A stretch of 64,000 nt of DNA, from the NCBI GenBank assembly GCA_024403355.1, contig JAKSRW010000010.1, positions 17,708-81,707 on the forward strand, written 5' to 3'. Each line of letters opens with the position of its first letter. Position 1 is the stretch's first letter. Below are positions 44,022-53,340 of this stretch, piece by piece. The position numbers and the translations under genes were made by a program. The notes beneath the pieces are model-generated. The model was not told the origin of the DNA. It was given only the letters and a program-made list of their open reading frames with translations, and did no database searches. This DNA comes from Lachnospiraceae bacterium. GTDB lineage: Bacteria; Bacillota; Clostridia; Lachnospirales; Lachnospiraceae.

Positions 44022-45296
44022 TCAGGCTATTATCTGCCTTATATTCATGAGAGTGGTCTTTAATTCGGGAATATCCAGGTTAAGCAGCTCTTCCTCTCCC
44101 TTACTTAAGAGCTCCATAAGCTCATCACTGTCCGAATTAAGCTGGGACAGACTGAAGTAAAGCTCCTCTACACGTTCCATATTGTATTCCGAAAGATTTC
44201 TGTTTATCTCATCAATGACCGCGATGAGATTTCCGTTATCAATTATTGCATGACCTATATCTGCCGCAGCCTCTTCACTGCCGTTTCGGAGTGCATTGCA
44301 GAACCTCTGGATATAATTCGAAAACTCCTGCATATTTATCATTGTCTGATTATAATTGCCGTATTTTGCTTCATCCGCGAGCTCACATACTCTGGCGGTT
44401 ACGGTTTTTGCACCAATCTTTTCGGCCTGCGTTGAAAGACTTCTGAAGGTTCTTATGCAGTTTCTGTAATCTCTGATACTGAGATAATGAATTGCCAGGT
44501 CGGCCTTGGCCGGTGCCTCATTCAGGAAAATCTTAAGCTCTGCCACATCGTATGTTTGCAATATAGTCTGTGCATCAAGCTCCGCATTTTCATTTCCGGC
44601 AACATACTCAAAATCATGAGCCTTATCTTCCAATCGCTCATCGCTACACTTGCGCTGTGCAATAATCATAGAAATCTTATTTTTATTGCTTCCGCCGAAT
44701 TCCGCAGTCAGCTTTCCGCCCATTTGCGATGCCAGCCTCTGCGCTATCAGAAGCACACTTTTAAATTCGGTGGTTAGCGAAGAATCCCCGGAATATGACA
44801 CATCAAATTTTAAGTAGACCAGATCATCCTTTTCGGCTATGTTCTGTGCAAAAAACTGAAGTCTGCCTGCACCTGCGGCCTCTACCGCACATTTAAGCAG
44901 GCGTCCCAGTATACCGGTTATTCTGTCAACATCACCGTATAAACGGGCAGGCAGTTTTTTATCAATGCTTACAGTCAGGCGTGTTCCCTTACGTGCAGTA
45001 CGCTCTTCCGCCTTCGAACGAAGAAATAGCGCTGCCTCCTCAAAATCATACTCATCCTCATTAAGCTCGATATCATCCAGCAAAATGCCGATAAGGTCCT
45101 TAACATCATCCCGAATACGGGTCAGCTCACGCACTGCCACATTAATATCATACGCACTGTTATTAATTTTTGAATTAGTATTTTCACGAAGAATCAGTTC
45201 AGCATTAGCTGCAACACTGTCTAAGGGTGACCTTATTGCCTCAATTACATCCTTAATCTGCTCACTGATATCCGGAAGTCTGTTATTTGCCCTCAT
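44022..45296 (-). CDS. Histidine-kinase-like/HPt-like protein lacking phospho-acceptor histidines
   Basis: A 424-residue soluble protein. Residues 1-95 resemble a dimerisation helix pair (VIEAIRSPLDSVAANAELIL) without the histidine of the SHEIRTPL motif. Residues about 105-215 resemble an ATPase domain whose N box reads LLKCAVEA and whose G boxes are lost. The C-terminal part has an HPt-like helical bundle (YRNCIRTFRSLSTQAEKIGA) where Arg replaces the expected histidine. The CheY gene upstream suggests a receiver-binding scaffold or a phosphate-independent regulator. The start is ATG 45296; GTG 45305 is possible. Confidence 0.7.
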   Translation of the reverse strand: MRANNRLPDISEQIKDVIEAIRSPLDSVAANAELILRENTNSKINNSAYDINVAVRELTRIRDDVKDLIGILLDDIELNEDEYDFEEAALFLRSKAEERTARKGTRLTVSIDKKLPARLYGDVDRITGILGRLLKCAVEAAGAGRLQFFAQNIAEKDDLVYLKFDVSYSGDSSLTTEFKSVLLIAQRLASQMGGKLTAEFGGSNKNKISMIIAQRKCSDERLEDKAHDFEYVAGNENAELDAQTILQTYDVAELKIFLNEAPAKADLAIHYLSIRDYRNCIRTFRSLSTQAEKIGAKTVTARVCELADEAKYGNYNQTMINMQEFSNYIQRFCNALRNGSEEAAADIGHAIIDNGNLIAVIDEINRNLSEYNMERVEELYFSLSQLNSDSDELMELLSKGEEELLNLDIPELKTTLMNIRQIIA

Positions 45297-45400
45297 TACA
45301 AACACAACCTTTCCAATAAGTTAAAGATGCCCACAATACGCTTCGCCTGCCTTTATCAGCCCACAGTACTCCTGCCGCCCGATATAAGCCATAATAAAAC

Positions 45401-45428
45401 AGAAAAGACCTGTCCGATGGACAGGCCT
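45401..45428 (-). terminator. Intrinsic terminator after cheY
   Basis: AGACCTGTCC/GGACAGGCCT (one G-U) with a GAT loop, then TTTTCTGTTTTA on the minus strand, 15 nt after the stop. Confidence 0.9.
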
Positions 45429-45442
45429 GTAGAATTTACAAA

Positions 45443-45805
45443 TTATCCGATAACCTTCTTAATTGCTTCAAGAACACGGTCAGCCTGGAAGGGCTTTACA
45501 ATGAAATCTCTTGCGCCTGACTGGATTGATTCAATAACCATTGCCTGCTGACCCATAGCTGAACACATAATAGCCATGGCAGAAGGATCCTGCTCCTTAA
45601 TCTTCTTAAGAGCCTGAATACCATCCATCTCAGGCATTGTGATATCAAGCATTACAAGATCGGGCTTTGTCTCAGCATACTTTGTAACTGCTACTGCACC
45701 GTTCTCTGCCTCACCTGCTATCTCGTAACCATTTTTTGTAAGTATATCTTTAATCATCATACGCATAAATGCTGCGTCGTCACAAACAAGAATTCTCTTT
45801 GCCAT
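45443..45805 (-). CDS. cheY: CheY-type single-domain response regulator
   Basis: A 120-residue stand-alone receiver. The acidic pair is D9-D10, the phospho-acceptor D54 (MLDITMPEMDG), with S82 and K104 (IVKPF). Sequence is close to chemotaxis CheY of Firmicutes (DDAAFMRMMIKDIL). AGGAGA precedes the ATG. No other chemotaxis or flagellar gene is present in the window, and the downstream neighbour is a degenerate kinase-like protein, so its output may not be the flagellar motor. Confidence 0.92.
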   Translation of the reverse strand: MAKRILVCDDAAFMRMMIKDILTKNGYEIAGEAENGAVAVTKYAETKPDLVMLDITMPEMDGIQALKKIKEQDPSAMAIMCSAMGQQAMVIESIQSGARDFIVKPFQADRVLEAIKKVIG

Positions 45806-45930
45806 CTCGTGTCTCCTGTTCCAATATGCAAAATCTTAATCAATACCAAAGCGATAGGATTCATGGTATTGTGTCGTAGTATTTATGCCACATAGTTCTA
45901 CGAATGGTCTCTAAAATACTTTACTTGATA

Positions 45931-45959
45931 ATAATATCCCACTATCGGCAGATTGTCAA
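45931..45959 (-). promoter_or_regulatory. Sigma-A promoter of cheY
   Basis: TTGACA (45954-45959), 17-bp spacer, TATTAT (45931-45936), leaving a leader of roughly 118 nt. The leader holds a 6-bp AATACC/GGTATT repeat. Confidence 0.85.
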
Positions 45960-46013
45960 GATTTTTGTGGATAAATGCCTGTAGATTAGGGGAATCCGTT
46001 TTAGTCTGCCGGC

Positions 46014-48263
46014 TTATGAAAGCGTAGCCTTCTGACCCTTTGCGCCCCTGTTGCGAAGCTTAACCTTACGTGCCTGCAGAGTCTTTCCCTTATACTCAAA
46101 GCTTTCGGTATCAGGTCCGGCCACACATACAAAATCAACCACGTCATTTCTTTCCAGCGTGATGGCCTTTACTCCTCGGCCGGTCTTCTTCATCTCGCTG
46201 ACCTCAGTAAGAGGATAGCCGAGTGAAAGACCGCTCTTGGTTATGGTAATAACCTTCCTGTTGCCCTTAAGAACATCCGCCGCACCGATACTTATAATAC
46301 TGATTACCCTGTCATCATCCTCCAGCTTGGTAGCCAGCATCATATTTCTGTTGGTATCAAATTCGATACCCGAAACAAGCTTCACATAGCCGTTCTTAGT
46401 GGTAAATAACAGCATCGAATCAAAAAGCTGCTCAAAGGCCGCATAGAATATTACATCCTGCTGGTCAACCTTGCAGAGATTGTGAATAAGCACACCTTTT
46501 TCCTTAAGTCTGCACTTCGGAATCTTCTCTGCCTTAACCTGCATCATATTACCTTCTGCCGTAAATACACAGAGTCTGTCATTATTTTTAATCTTAACGA
46601 CATGTATGAATTCCTTCAGATTCTCCTCATTTGCCTTGGCAAAAACAGAAGCGTCCACCGACTTTGTGTAGCCGAATTTATCAACTACCACATAGACCTC
46701 TTCAATCTTAACCTCTTCAACATAATTGCTGATTTCAAGACTGGTAAGCTCTGTTCTTCTTTCACGTGAGAACTGCTTTTTAAAGCCCTTCAGACGCTCC
46801 TTGATGCATGCCGCAAGCTTTGCCTCATCCGCAAGAATAGCCCTGTAATCAGCTATATTTTTAGTCAGCTCATCATTTTCTTCATTCAGCTTCAGAATTT
46901 CCAGACCGATAAGCTTTGATAAAGGCATAGCCAGAATTGCATCAGCCTGTCTCTCTGTAAAATCAAGCTTAATAGCCTGCATTTTAGACTTTTCGGACTT
47001 GAATTTGATGTCGGTAATATCACCGTTTATCAGACAGCCCTTAGCCTGCTTTACAGAGCTGCTGCCTCTTAATATTTCAATGATAAGGTCAATTACATCC
47101 GTTGCACGAAGTAATCCTGCCACGATTTCCTGACGTGCAAGAGCCTTATCAAGCAGATAATTATATTCCTTTGTATAAAGCTCCTTCTGGAAATCAATAA
47201 ATTCGCCCAGCATCGAACGAAGTGTAAATACGATGGGCTGCTGCTCCTTAACCGCAAGCAGATTTACCGAATATGTATCCTCCAGACAGGTCTTTTTGAG
47301 AATACCGTTTAACAGATTTTCCGGGTCTCTGTCCTTTTTTACCTCAATTACGATTCTGATTCCTTCCTTTGAGGATTCATCACGGACATCGTAAATCTCG
47401 TCAAAGGTCTTCTCCCTCATAAGATTAACAAGGCTTTCCACAAGCTTCAGCTTATTGCCTGCCACGGTGTAGGGAATCTCGGTAACTACGATATTCTGCC
47501 GGCCGTTCTCTCCCTTCTCAATCACCGTTTTTGCGCGCACTCTGAGCTTGCCTTCGCCTGTAGCGTAAATCTGGGGAATAACCTCAGCGTTTGTTATAAT
47601 ACCGCCGGTCGGGAAATCCGGGCCGGGGATAATCTTCATCAGCTTCTCGTCTGTTACCTTTGGATTATCAAGCAGGGCTATCGCACCGTCAATCACTTCA
47701 CCCGCATTATGGGGAGGAATGTTGGTGGCCATACCTACCGCAATACCCGTGGTACCGTTAATCAAAAGATTCGGAAGCATCGCGGGAAGCACAGTGGGTT
47801 CCTTCTCACTGTCATCAAAATTCGGAACAAACTCAACCAGACCCTTTTCAAGATTCTCGAGCATGGTCATGGCACCGGCCGAAAGTCTGGCCTCCGTATA
47901 TCGCATGGCCGCTGCTCCGTCTCCGTCAATGGAGCCAAAATTTCCGTGACCGTCTACAAGCGGAACCGAGAGCGAATAATCCTCGGACATATGAACCAGA
48001 GCCTCATAAATGGAGCTGTCTCCGTGAGGATGATACTTACCCATGGTATCACCTACTATACGGGCACTCTTTCTGTGTGGCTTCTTAGGGTCAAGCCCAA
48101 GCTCATTCATAGCATAGAGAATACGCCTCTGAACCGGCTTTAATCCGTCTCGAACATCGGGAATTGCACGCGAAATGATAACGCTCAGTGCGTAATCTCT
48201 GAACGAGGTTCTCATTTCCTCCGCAAAATCAAGCTGTATAAGCTGCTCTTTATTTGTACTCAT
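46014..48263 (-). CDS. parC: DNA topoisomerase IV subunit A
   Basis: A 749-residue type IIA topoisomerase subunit. The catalytic tyrosine is Y122 ([11 protein letters not shown]); the quinolone-resistance region reads [12 protein letters not shown], which looks wild type. The GyrA-box QRRGGKG is not found in the C-terminal domain, which favours ParC over GyrA. It follows parE by 46 nt in the standard parE-parC order. Confidence 0.88.
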   Translation of the reverse strand: MSTNKEQLIQLDFAEEMRTSFRDYALSVIISRAIPDVRDGLKPVQRRILYAMNELGLDPKKPHRKSARIVGDTMGKYHPHGDSSIYEALVHMSEDYSLSVPLVDGHGNFGSIDGDGAAAMRYTEARLSAGAMTMLENLEKGLVEFVPNFDDSEKEPTVLPAMLPNLLINGTTGIAVGMATNIPPHNAGEVIDGAIALLDNPKVTDEKLMKIIPGPDFPTGGIITNAEVIPQIYATGEGKLRVRAKTVIEKGENGRQNIVVTEIPYTVAGNKLKLVESLVNLMREKTFDEIYDVRDESSKEGIRIVIEVKKDRDPENLLNGILKKTCLEDTYSVNLLAVKEQQPIVFTLRSMLGEFIDFQKELYTKEYNYLLDKALARQEIVAGLLRATDVIDLIIEILRGSSSVKQAKGCLINGDITDIKFKSEKSKMQAIKLDFTERQADAILAMPLSKLIGLEILKLNEENDELTKNIADYRAILADEAKLAACIKERLKGFKKQFSRERRTELTSLEISNYVEEVKIEEVYVVVDKFGYTKSVDASVFAKANEENLKEFIHVVKIKNNDRLCVFTAEGNMMQVKAEKIPKCRLKEKGVLIHNLCKVDQQDVIFYAAFEQLFDSMLLFTTKNGYVKLVSGIEFDTNRNMMLATKLEDDDRVISIISIGAADVLKGNRKVITITKSGLSLGYPLTEVSEMKKTGRGVKAITLERNDVVDFVCVAGPDTESFEYKGKTLQARKVKLRNRGAKGQKATLS

Positions 48264-48309
48264 AGTAATCAGTTATCCTTCTGTATTTATTCAATGACAA
48301 TCACTTTTA

Positions 48310-50247
48310 TCAGGTAATATCCAGCACCGCATTATTAGCCTCGGACATAATGAACTCACGTCTGGGGGCTACATTTGTACCCATAAGAAGTGAGGTAACC
48401 TCGTCCGCCTCCACGGCATCGGAAATTGTAACCTGCGCCAGCACACGACGTTTGGGATCAAGAGTTGTCTCCCAGAGCTGCTCGGCATCCATCTCTCCGA
48501 GTCCCTTGTATCGCTGCAGTCCCAGAATTTTCTGTCCTGTTTTTCTGAACTGCTCAAGTGCATGGTCATCAAAAATATATTCGGTCTTCTTGGTCTTTTT
48601 ACCTCTTTCAGTGGCCTCGTACTCTACTCTGTAAAGAGGCGGCAGGCCTCTGAATACCTTGCCCTCCATAATAAGCTCCGGCATAAATCTGTAGAAGAAG
48701 GTAAGGAGAAGGGTGCTGATATGCGCACCGTCCACGTCGGCATCCGTCAGGATTATAATTTTATGGTATCTGAGCTTCGATATATCAAATTCCTCGCCGA
48801 TACCGCATCCAAAGGACGCAATCATCGACTTAATTTCATTATTAACAAGAATTTTTTCAAGTGTGGCCTTCTCAACATTAAGAATCTTACCTCTGAGAGG
48901 AAGCACAGCCTGAGTCTGTCTGTTACGCGCTGTTTTTACGGTACCGCCCGCAGAATCACCCTCGACGATATAAACCTCGCATTCCTCGGACTTTTTTGAC
49001 GAGCATGCGGCAAGCTTCGACTTTGTATCCACGTCACTGAGCTGCTTGAGCACGGCTGTACGCGCCTTATCCGAGGCCTTTCTCGCCTGATAGGAACGCA
49101 TTGAATTATCCAGAATGGTCTTTAGAAGCTCAACATTTTTATCAAAGAATAATGTTGCTTCCTGGGTAAATACATCCTCTACGGCGACCTTCGCATCGTT
49201 ATTGCCGAGCTTTGTCTTTGTCTGACCCTCGAACTGGGGATCGGGATGCTTGATTGAAATGATTGCAACAAGTCCGTTACGGATATCCTTGCCGTCAAAG
49301 TTCTCATCCTTGTCCTTCAGGATTCCGAGCTCACGCGCATACTGGTTCATAACTCGGGTAAGACCCGACTTGAAGCCTGTGACCAGAGTACCTCCGTCAA
49401 CAACGTTAATACAGTTACAGAAGGAATTAATCTGCTCGGAGAAGCCGTCATTGTACTGAAATGCTATTTCAACCTCGATATCTCCGCTCTTGCCTTCCAG
49501 ATAAACAGGGGGCTTATGTAGCACATTCATTTCGCGGGTAATATATGAAACAAAGCTTCTGATACCGTCCGTTTCGCAGAAGGTCTGCTTAAAGCCCGTG
49601 TTCATATCGCTGAAATTTATCTTAAGACCCTTATTGAGATAGGTGGTTTCCTTGAGCTTTTTAACAATGATTTCAGGCTTGAATTCTGTGGTCTCAAAAA
49701 TACTTTTATCGGGATAAAAAAGAACCTTTGTACCCGTATCGGCCTTCGCAACCTTTCCGACAACGGGAAGAAGTCCGTTCTCATCTAACCGGGTAACGGG
49801 ATTTCCGCCGTTCACATACTCATCCCTGTAGACTCTTCCGTCACGCTTGATTTCAACTATCATATGCTCAGACAGAGCATTAACAACAGACGCACCTACA
49901 CCGTGAAGTCCGCCCGAAACCTTATATACCGAATTACCGAACTTACCGCCCGCATGAAGAATCGTATAGACTACTCGTGCGGTAGGCATATGCTCTGTGG
50001 GATGCATATCCACCGGAACGCCTCGGCCGTGGTCGGCAATCGACACACCACCGTCCTTTTGCAGAGTTATATCTATTTCATTACAGAAACCGGCCAGATG
50101 CTCATCTATGCCGTTATCAAGAATTTCCCATATAAGATGATGAAGTCCGCGGCTGCCGATACTGCCGATATACATACCGGGACGCTTTCTGACTGCCTCA
50201 AGACCCTTAAGAACTACAATTTCGCTTCCGTCATATTTTGCTGCCAT
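48310..50247 (-). CDS. parE: DNA topoisomerase IV subunit B
   Basis: A 645-residue ATPase subunit: VRKRPGMYIGS, ATP-binding ILDNGIDEHLAG and GGLHGVGASVVNALS, then the TOPRIM motifs EGDSAGG and LTDADVDGAHI. GyrB and ParE are hard to separate by eye; absence of neighbouring dnaA, recF or gyrA of the origin region, and the pairing with a GyrA-box-less partner, favour ParE. The start is ATG 50247 (MAAKYDGSEI), although a TTG seven codons upstream is open. Confidence 0.88.
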   Translation of the reverse strand: MAAKYDGSEIVVLKGLEAVRKRPGMYIGSIGSRGLHHLIWEILDNGIDEHLAGFCNEIDITLQKDGGVSIADHGRGVPVDMHPTEHMPTARVVYTILHAGGKFGNSVYKVSGGLHGVGASVVNALSEHMIVEIKRDGRVYRDEYVNGGNPVTRLDENGLLPVVGKVAKADTGTKVLFYPDKSIFETTEFKPEIIVKKLKETTYLNKGLKINFSDMNTGFKQTFCETDGIRSFVSYITREMNVLHKPPVYLEGKSGDIEVEIAFQYNDGFSEQINSFCNCINVVDGGTLVTGFKSGLTRVMNQYARELGILKDKDENFDGKDIRNGLVAIISIKHPDPQFEGQTKTKLGNNDAKVAVEDVFTQEATLFFDKNVELLKTILDNSMRSYQARKASDKARTAVLKQLSDVDTKSKLAACSSKKSEECEVYIVEGDSAGGTVKTARNRQTQAVLPLRGKILNVEKATLEKILVNNEIKSMIASFGCGIGEEFDISKLRYHKIIILTDADVDGAHISTLLLTFFYRFMPELIMEGKVFRGLPPLYRVEYEATERGKKTKKTEYIFDDHALEQFRKTGQKILGLQRYKGLGEMDAEQLWETTLDPKRRVLAQVTISDAVEADEVTSLLMGTNVAPRREFIMSEANNAVLDIT

Positions 50248-50336
50248 ACCTGTGTTAATGACCCCCAATTACTCTTTTCTTTTGCAAAATGCGCTATTTC
50301 GATAATTTACACACCAGATAGTGGTAACCCATAATA

Positions 50337-50364
50337 ATTTTACCATATTTAGTTAATAAAGCAA
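50337..50364 (-). promoter_or_regulatory. Probable parE promoter
   Basis: TTGCTT (50359-50364), 16-bp spacer, TAAAAT (50337-50342) with an upstream TG, on the minus strand. Confidence 0.55.
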
Positions 50365-50416
50365 GTGTTGCAAATACTGTTTTTTAGTTGTAAAATTATT
50401 CTGGTAAAAAATCCGA

Positions 50417-50445
50417 TTGACTTCTATCGAACATTATGTTAAATA
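50417..50445 (+). promoter_or_regulatory. Sigma-A promoter of the lipoprotein gene
   Basis: TTGACT (50417-50422), 17-bp spacer, TAAATA (50440-50445) on the plus strand. Confidence 0.7.
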
Positions 50446-50517
50446 TTTTAGCATACGCATTCAATTTTGTCAAACATTTGTTCGCGCGTCTCACTAATGA
50501 AAGGTATGGTGATATAT

Positions 50518-51765
50518 ATGAGAAGTAAAAAATATTTAGCACTCGTCTGCCTGCTTCTGTCTATGCTGCTCACAGCCTGCAGTCTTAAGGAGCTGGACGA
50601 GCTTAACAACAAATATGAAAATAAAGCCACAGCCATTACTCCCGCACCTTCAAAGGACAGCGGTTCGGCCGATGACAGCTCTTCAGGCACTTCCAAATCC
50701 GGCAACAGTTCAATGCCCGGCAGTTCAAAGGATTCTGCCTCCGATAAAAATACTGCAGCTGACGGCAGTTCAGATAGTACGGCCCCCGACACTGCCGCTG
50801 AGAGCTCTACGCAGAATTCACAAACTCTCCCGGAAGCTTTGAATACTCCCGCTGCAGACTCAGACAAGCCCGCTGCAGAAGCCGCTCAAAGCAATCAGAA
50901 TACAGCGACCGACACCGTAAGTCCCGATTCGCAGTCAACAGCTTCAACAGATAACAGTAGTGAAGAAAAGCAGGAAAACAGTGCTTCGGATAACAGCAGT
51001 TCACAGACAGACGAGATCTCCTCTCAGGCAGCAGGTTCACAAAATTCGCCAGAGAAGAACAGTGAAAGCCTGTCACAGTCTGAGGGCTCTTCGACCGGTT
51101 CCCAGACAGCCTCAAACGATTCCGTAAATGAGCCCGGCTCAGAAAAGCGCGATTTTGCAGACAGGGACAGCTACCGAAATATGACCTTTCTCGTATGGGC
51201 TCCGGCCTTCGAATACGGTATTTTTTCAGGAAAGGATTCGGGAAGCACCTACGATTACGCCAGCTTCACCGATGTCAGCGAGAATGAATTCAGTCTCTAT
51301 AAAACTAAGCTTTTAAATGCAGGCTATACGGACATTCTTAAGGACAGCGGCTCATCCTTCAAGGCAAAGGGTTCAGACAAATGGTGTGTTACTCTTGAAT
51401 ACAGTAACGGTACGCTTCTGCTCGGTGCAGGCTTTGACGAAGAAAGCAGCAAGAATGATAAATCAGATGCTCTTTACGCTACCACAATGCTCCAGTATAT
51501 TCCCAAATTTACCGCGGGCAGCTATACTGCAAGTGAAAGCGAGGATGACGAAAGCGCATTTACTTACATTTATTACAGTAACGTTTCCGAATCAGATGTA
51601 AGAAGCTACATTGACAGTCTGAAAAAGGCAGGCTACATATATGCCTGCGATGAAGGCGATTCCGACGGCATCATCTGGTATATTGCACTTAATGAGGATG
51701 TATTCAGCTGCTATCTCGCATATGACAGCGGTATTCTCAAGCTCGGCTGCGGATACGGGGACTGA
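50518..51765 (+). CDS. Lipoprotein with a duplicated C-terminal domain
   Basis: A 415-residue lipoprotein: signal peptide MRSKKYLALVCLLLSMLLTA with lipobox LTAC, then a long Ser/Asp/Ala/Glu-rich linker to about residue 215. After that come two similar alpha/beta units (FSLYKTKLLNAGYTDILKDS and VRSYIDSLKKAGYIYACDEG), each ending in a beta hairpin that finishes LLLGAGF or ILKLGCGYG. ATG 50518 is preceded by the recurring GAAAGGTATGGT motif. Family not recognised. Confidence 0.78.
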   Translation: MRSKKYLALVCLLLSMLLTACSLKELDELNNKYENKATAITPAPSKDSGSADDSSSGTSKSGNSSMPGSSKDSASDKNTAADGSSDSTAPDTAAESSTQNSQTLPEALNTPAADSDKPAAEAAQSNQNTATDTVSPDSQSTASTDNSSEEKQENSASDNSSSQTDEISSQAAGSQNSPEKNSESLSQSEGSSTGSQTASNDSVNEPGSEKRDFADRDSYRNMTFLVWAPAFEYGIFSGKDSGSTYDYASFTDVSENEFSLYKTKLLNAGYTDILKDSGSSFKAKGSDKWCVTLEYSNGTLLLGAGFDEESSKNDKSDALYATTMLQYIPKFTAGSYTASESEDDESAFTYIYYSNVSESDVRSYIDSLKKAGYIYACDEGDSDGIIWYIALNEDVFSCYLAYDSGILKLGCGYGD

Positions 51766-51870
51766 TTTACCCGGTCCGGTTCCAATGATCAAAAAAGCAG
51801 CTATTAATATTTAGAATACCTGTATTTGAATAAAAGTATACGGCACAGTCGGAAAGGTATGGTTATTGAT

Positions 51871-52461
51871 ATGTCAGTTCATAAAAAACAAATCTGGAAG
51901 CCCGGCAATATGCTCTACCCGCTTCCTGCGGTTATGGTAAGCTGCGGCCGTCCTAATGAGAAGCCCAATATTATCACAATCGCATGGGCAGGCACCATAT
52001 GCTCAGACCCTGTAATGGTATCGATTTCAGTCAGGAAGGAACGCTATTCCTACGATATAATCAAAGAAACCGGTGAATTTGTCATTAATCTTACGACAGA
52101 TAAGCTTGTTAACGCAACCGACTTCTGCGGCGTTCGTTCAGGAAGGGACCATGATAAATTTAAAGAAATGAAGCTTACGGCCCAGCCCTCGTCCAAGCTC
52201 TCCTGTCCTATCATAGGGGAAAGCCCCGTTAATCTCGAGTGCAAGGTGAAGCAGATAATCGAGCTCGGCAGCCACGATATGTTTATCGCAGAGGTGGTCG
52301 CTGTAGATGTCAGCGAGGAATATATGGATGCAAGCGGCAAATTTGACCTTAACAATACGGGCCTTATGACCTATTCTCACGGTGAATATTTCACTTTGGG
52401 AAAAAAGCTCGGCAAATTTGGCTTTTCAGTCAAAAAACCTTCGGGAAAGTCAAAGAAATAG
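51871..52461 (+). CDS. Flavin reductase-like FMN-binding protein
   Basis: A 196-residue split-barrel flavoprotein (PLPAVMVSCGRPNEKPNIITIAW, VSISVRKERYSYDII, FVINLTTDKLV). Members of this family bind FMN and act as NAD(P)H:flavin oxidoreductases or as redox proteins. Start ATG 51871 (MSVHKKQIWKPG), with GAAAGGTATGGT 13 nt upstream; four codons more (MVID) are open. No partner monooxygenase is nearby. Confidence 0.85.
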   Translation: MSVHKKQIWKPGNMLYPLPAVMVSCGRPNEKPNIITIAWAGTICSDPVMVSISVRKERYSYDIIKETGEFVINLTTDKLVNATDFCGVRSGRDHDKFKEMKLTAQPSSKLSCPIIGESPVNLECKVKQIIELGSHDMFIAEVVAVDVSEEYMDASGKFDLNNTGLMTYSHGEYFTLGKKLGKFGFSVKKPSGKSKK

Positions 52462-52512
52462 CATATATGTTATTTCTTATTTTTAATATTTTCTCACAAT
52501 TCAATATTTTGC

Positions 52513-52541
52513 TTGTATATTTTAAGAAAATATGATATTAT
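52513..52541 (+). promoter_or_regulatory. hpf promoter
   Basis: TTGTAT (52513-52518), 17-bp spacer, TATTAT (52536-52541) with an upstream TG, about 134 nt before the hpf start. Confidence 0.7.
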
Positions 52542-52578
52542 ATTTACAGATACAAATCCACGATTGGGGTGAAAATCA

Positions 52579-52639
52579 GCAGCACACATTTACTGATGTG
52601 TTCGCTGCATTTTAGTGGGTATACGTGCCGGACGTCACG
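52579..52639 (+). promoter_or_regulatory. Structured hpf leader
   Basis: Two hairpins lie in the leader: GCAGCACACAT (52579-52589) with ATGTGTTCGCTGC (52596-52608, small bulge), and CGTGCCG/CGTCACG (52624-52639). No known riboswitch consensus is recognised. Confidence 0.4.
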
Positions 52640-52682
52640 AATTATTGTATCAAGAAATATGTCCATGTTAGGAGAAGTTATT

Positions 52683-53207
52683 ATGCGTTACGTTATCACA
52701 GGAAAAAATATTGATGTTACCAATGGTTTAAAAGAAGCCATCTACGAGAAGATTGGCAAGCTTGAGAAGTATTTCAACGAGTCTACCGAGGTTCATGTTA
52801 CACTCAGTGTAGTTAAGGATACTCACAAGATTGAAGTTACTATCCCGATTAAGGGTACAGTCATCAGAGCCGAAGAGACAAGTACAGATATGTATGTTTC
52901 AATCGACCTTGTAGAAGAAATCATTGAGCGTCAGATTAAAAAATATAAGAACAAAATCATTGATTCAAAGCAGGCAGCCGCATCACTCAGTGATCAGTTT
53001 GCTGCAGAAGAAATCGAGGACGATGAAATCATCATCACCCGTACAAAGCGCTTTGCAATGAAGCCTATGGATCCTGAAGAGGCTTGTGTTGAGATGGAGC
53101 TTTCAGGTCACAATTTCTTCGTTTTCAGAAATTCCGAGACAGATGAGGTTAATGTAGTATATAAGCGTAAGGGCAATACCTACGGACTTATCGAGCCTGA
53201 GTTCTAG
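52683..53207 (+). CDS. hpf: Long-form ribosome hibernation promoting factor
   Basis: A 174-residue protein with the ribosome-binding N-terminal domain (MRYVITGKNIDVTNGLKEAIYEKIGKLEKYF) and the C-terminal dimerisation domain (IITRTKRFAMKPMDPEEACVEMELSGHNFFVFRN), joined by an acidic linker. It dimerises 70S ribosomes into inactive 100S particles in slow growth. ATG 52683 has AGGAGA upstream; the open frame before it is leader RNA. Confidence 0.96.
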   Translation: MRYVITGKNIDVTNGLKEAIYEKIGKLEKYFNESTEVHVTLSVVKDTHKIEVTIPIKGTVIRAEETSTDMYVSIDLVEEIIERQIKKYKNKIIDSKQAAASLSDQFAAEEIEDDEIIITRTKRFAMKPMDPEEACVEMELSGHNFFVFRNSETDEVNVVYKRKGNTYGLIEPEF

Positions 53208-53287
53208 TAACCGACAGCACTGCAAAAGCAGCACAAGCTAAGCTGTCAGTTAATCGCTGCGCTCTTAATAAAATATTGAGAATAAAC

Positions 53288-53313
53288 AATGGGCTGTGTT
53301 TTCACAGCCCATT
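53288..53313. terminator. Intrinsic terminator after hpf
   Basis: A perfect 11-bp stem AATGGGCTGTG/CACAGCCCATT with a TTTT loop, followed by ATCTTTTA on the plus strand. It also lies downstream of the convergent gene ending at 53341. Confidence 0.88.
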
Positions 53314-53340
53314 ATCTTTTACGTTATATTCGATTATTAA

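Noticed and set aside
45443..45805. Start of a chemotaxis or flagellar operon
   Set aside because: Only a CheY is present; a promoter and terminator isolate it and no che or fli genes are near.
46014..50247. DNA gyrase gyrA-gyrB pair
   Set aside because: No GyrA-box motif and no dnaA/recF neighbourhood; the parE-parC reading is preferred, though family separation by eye is imperfect.
50448..50867. Minus-strand frame rich in Ser/Ala/Glu
   Set aside because: It is the reverse of the low-complexity linker of the lipoprotein gene and crosses its promoter.
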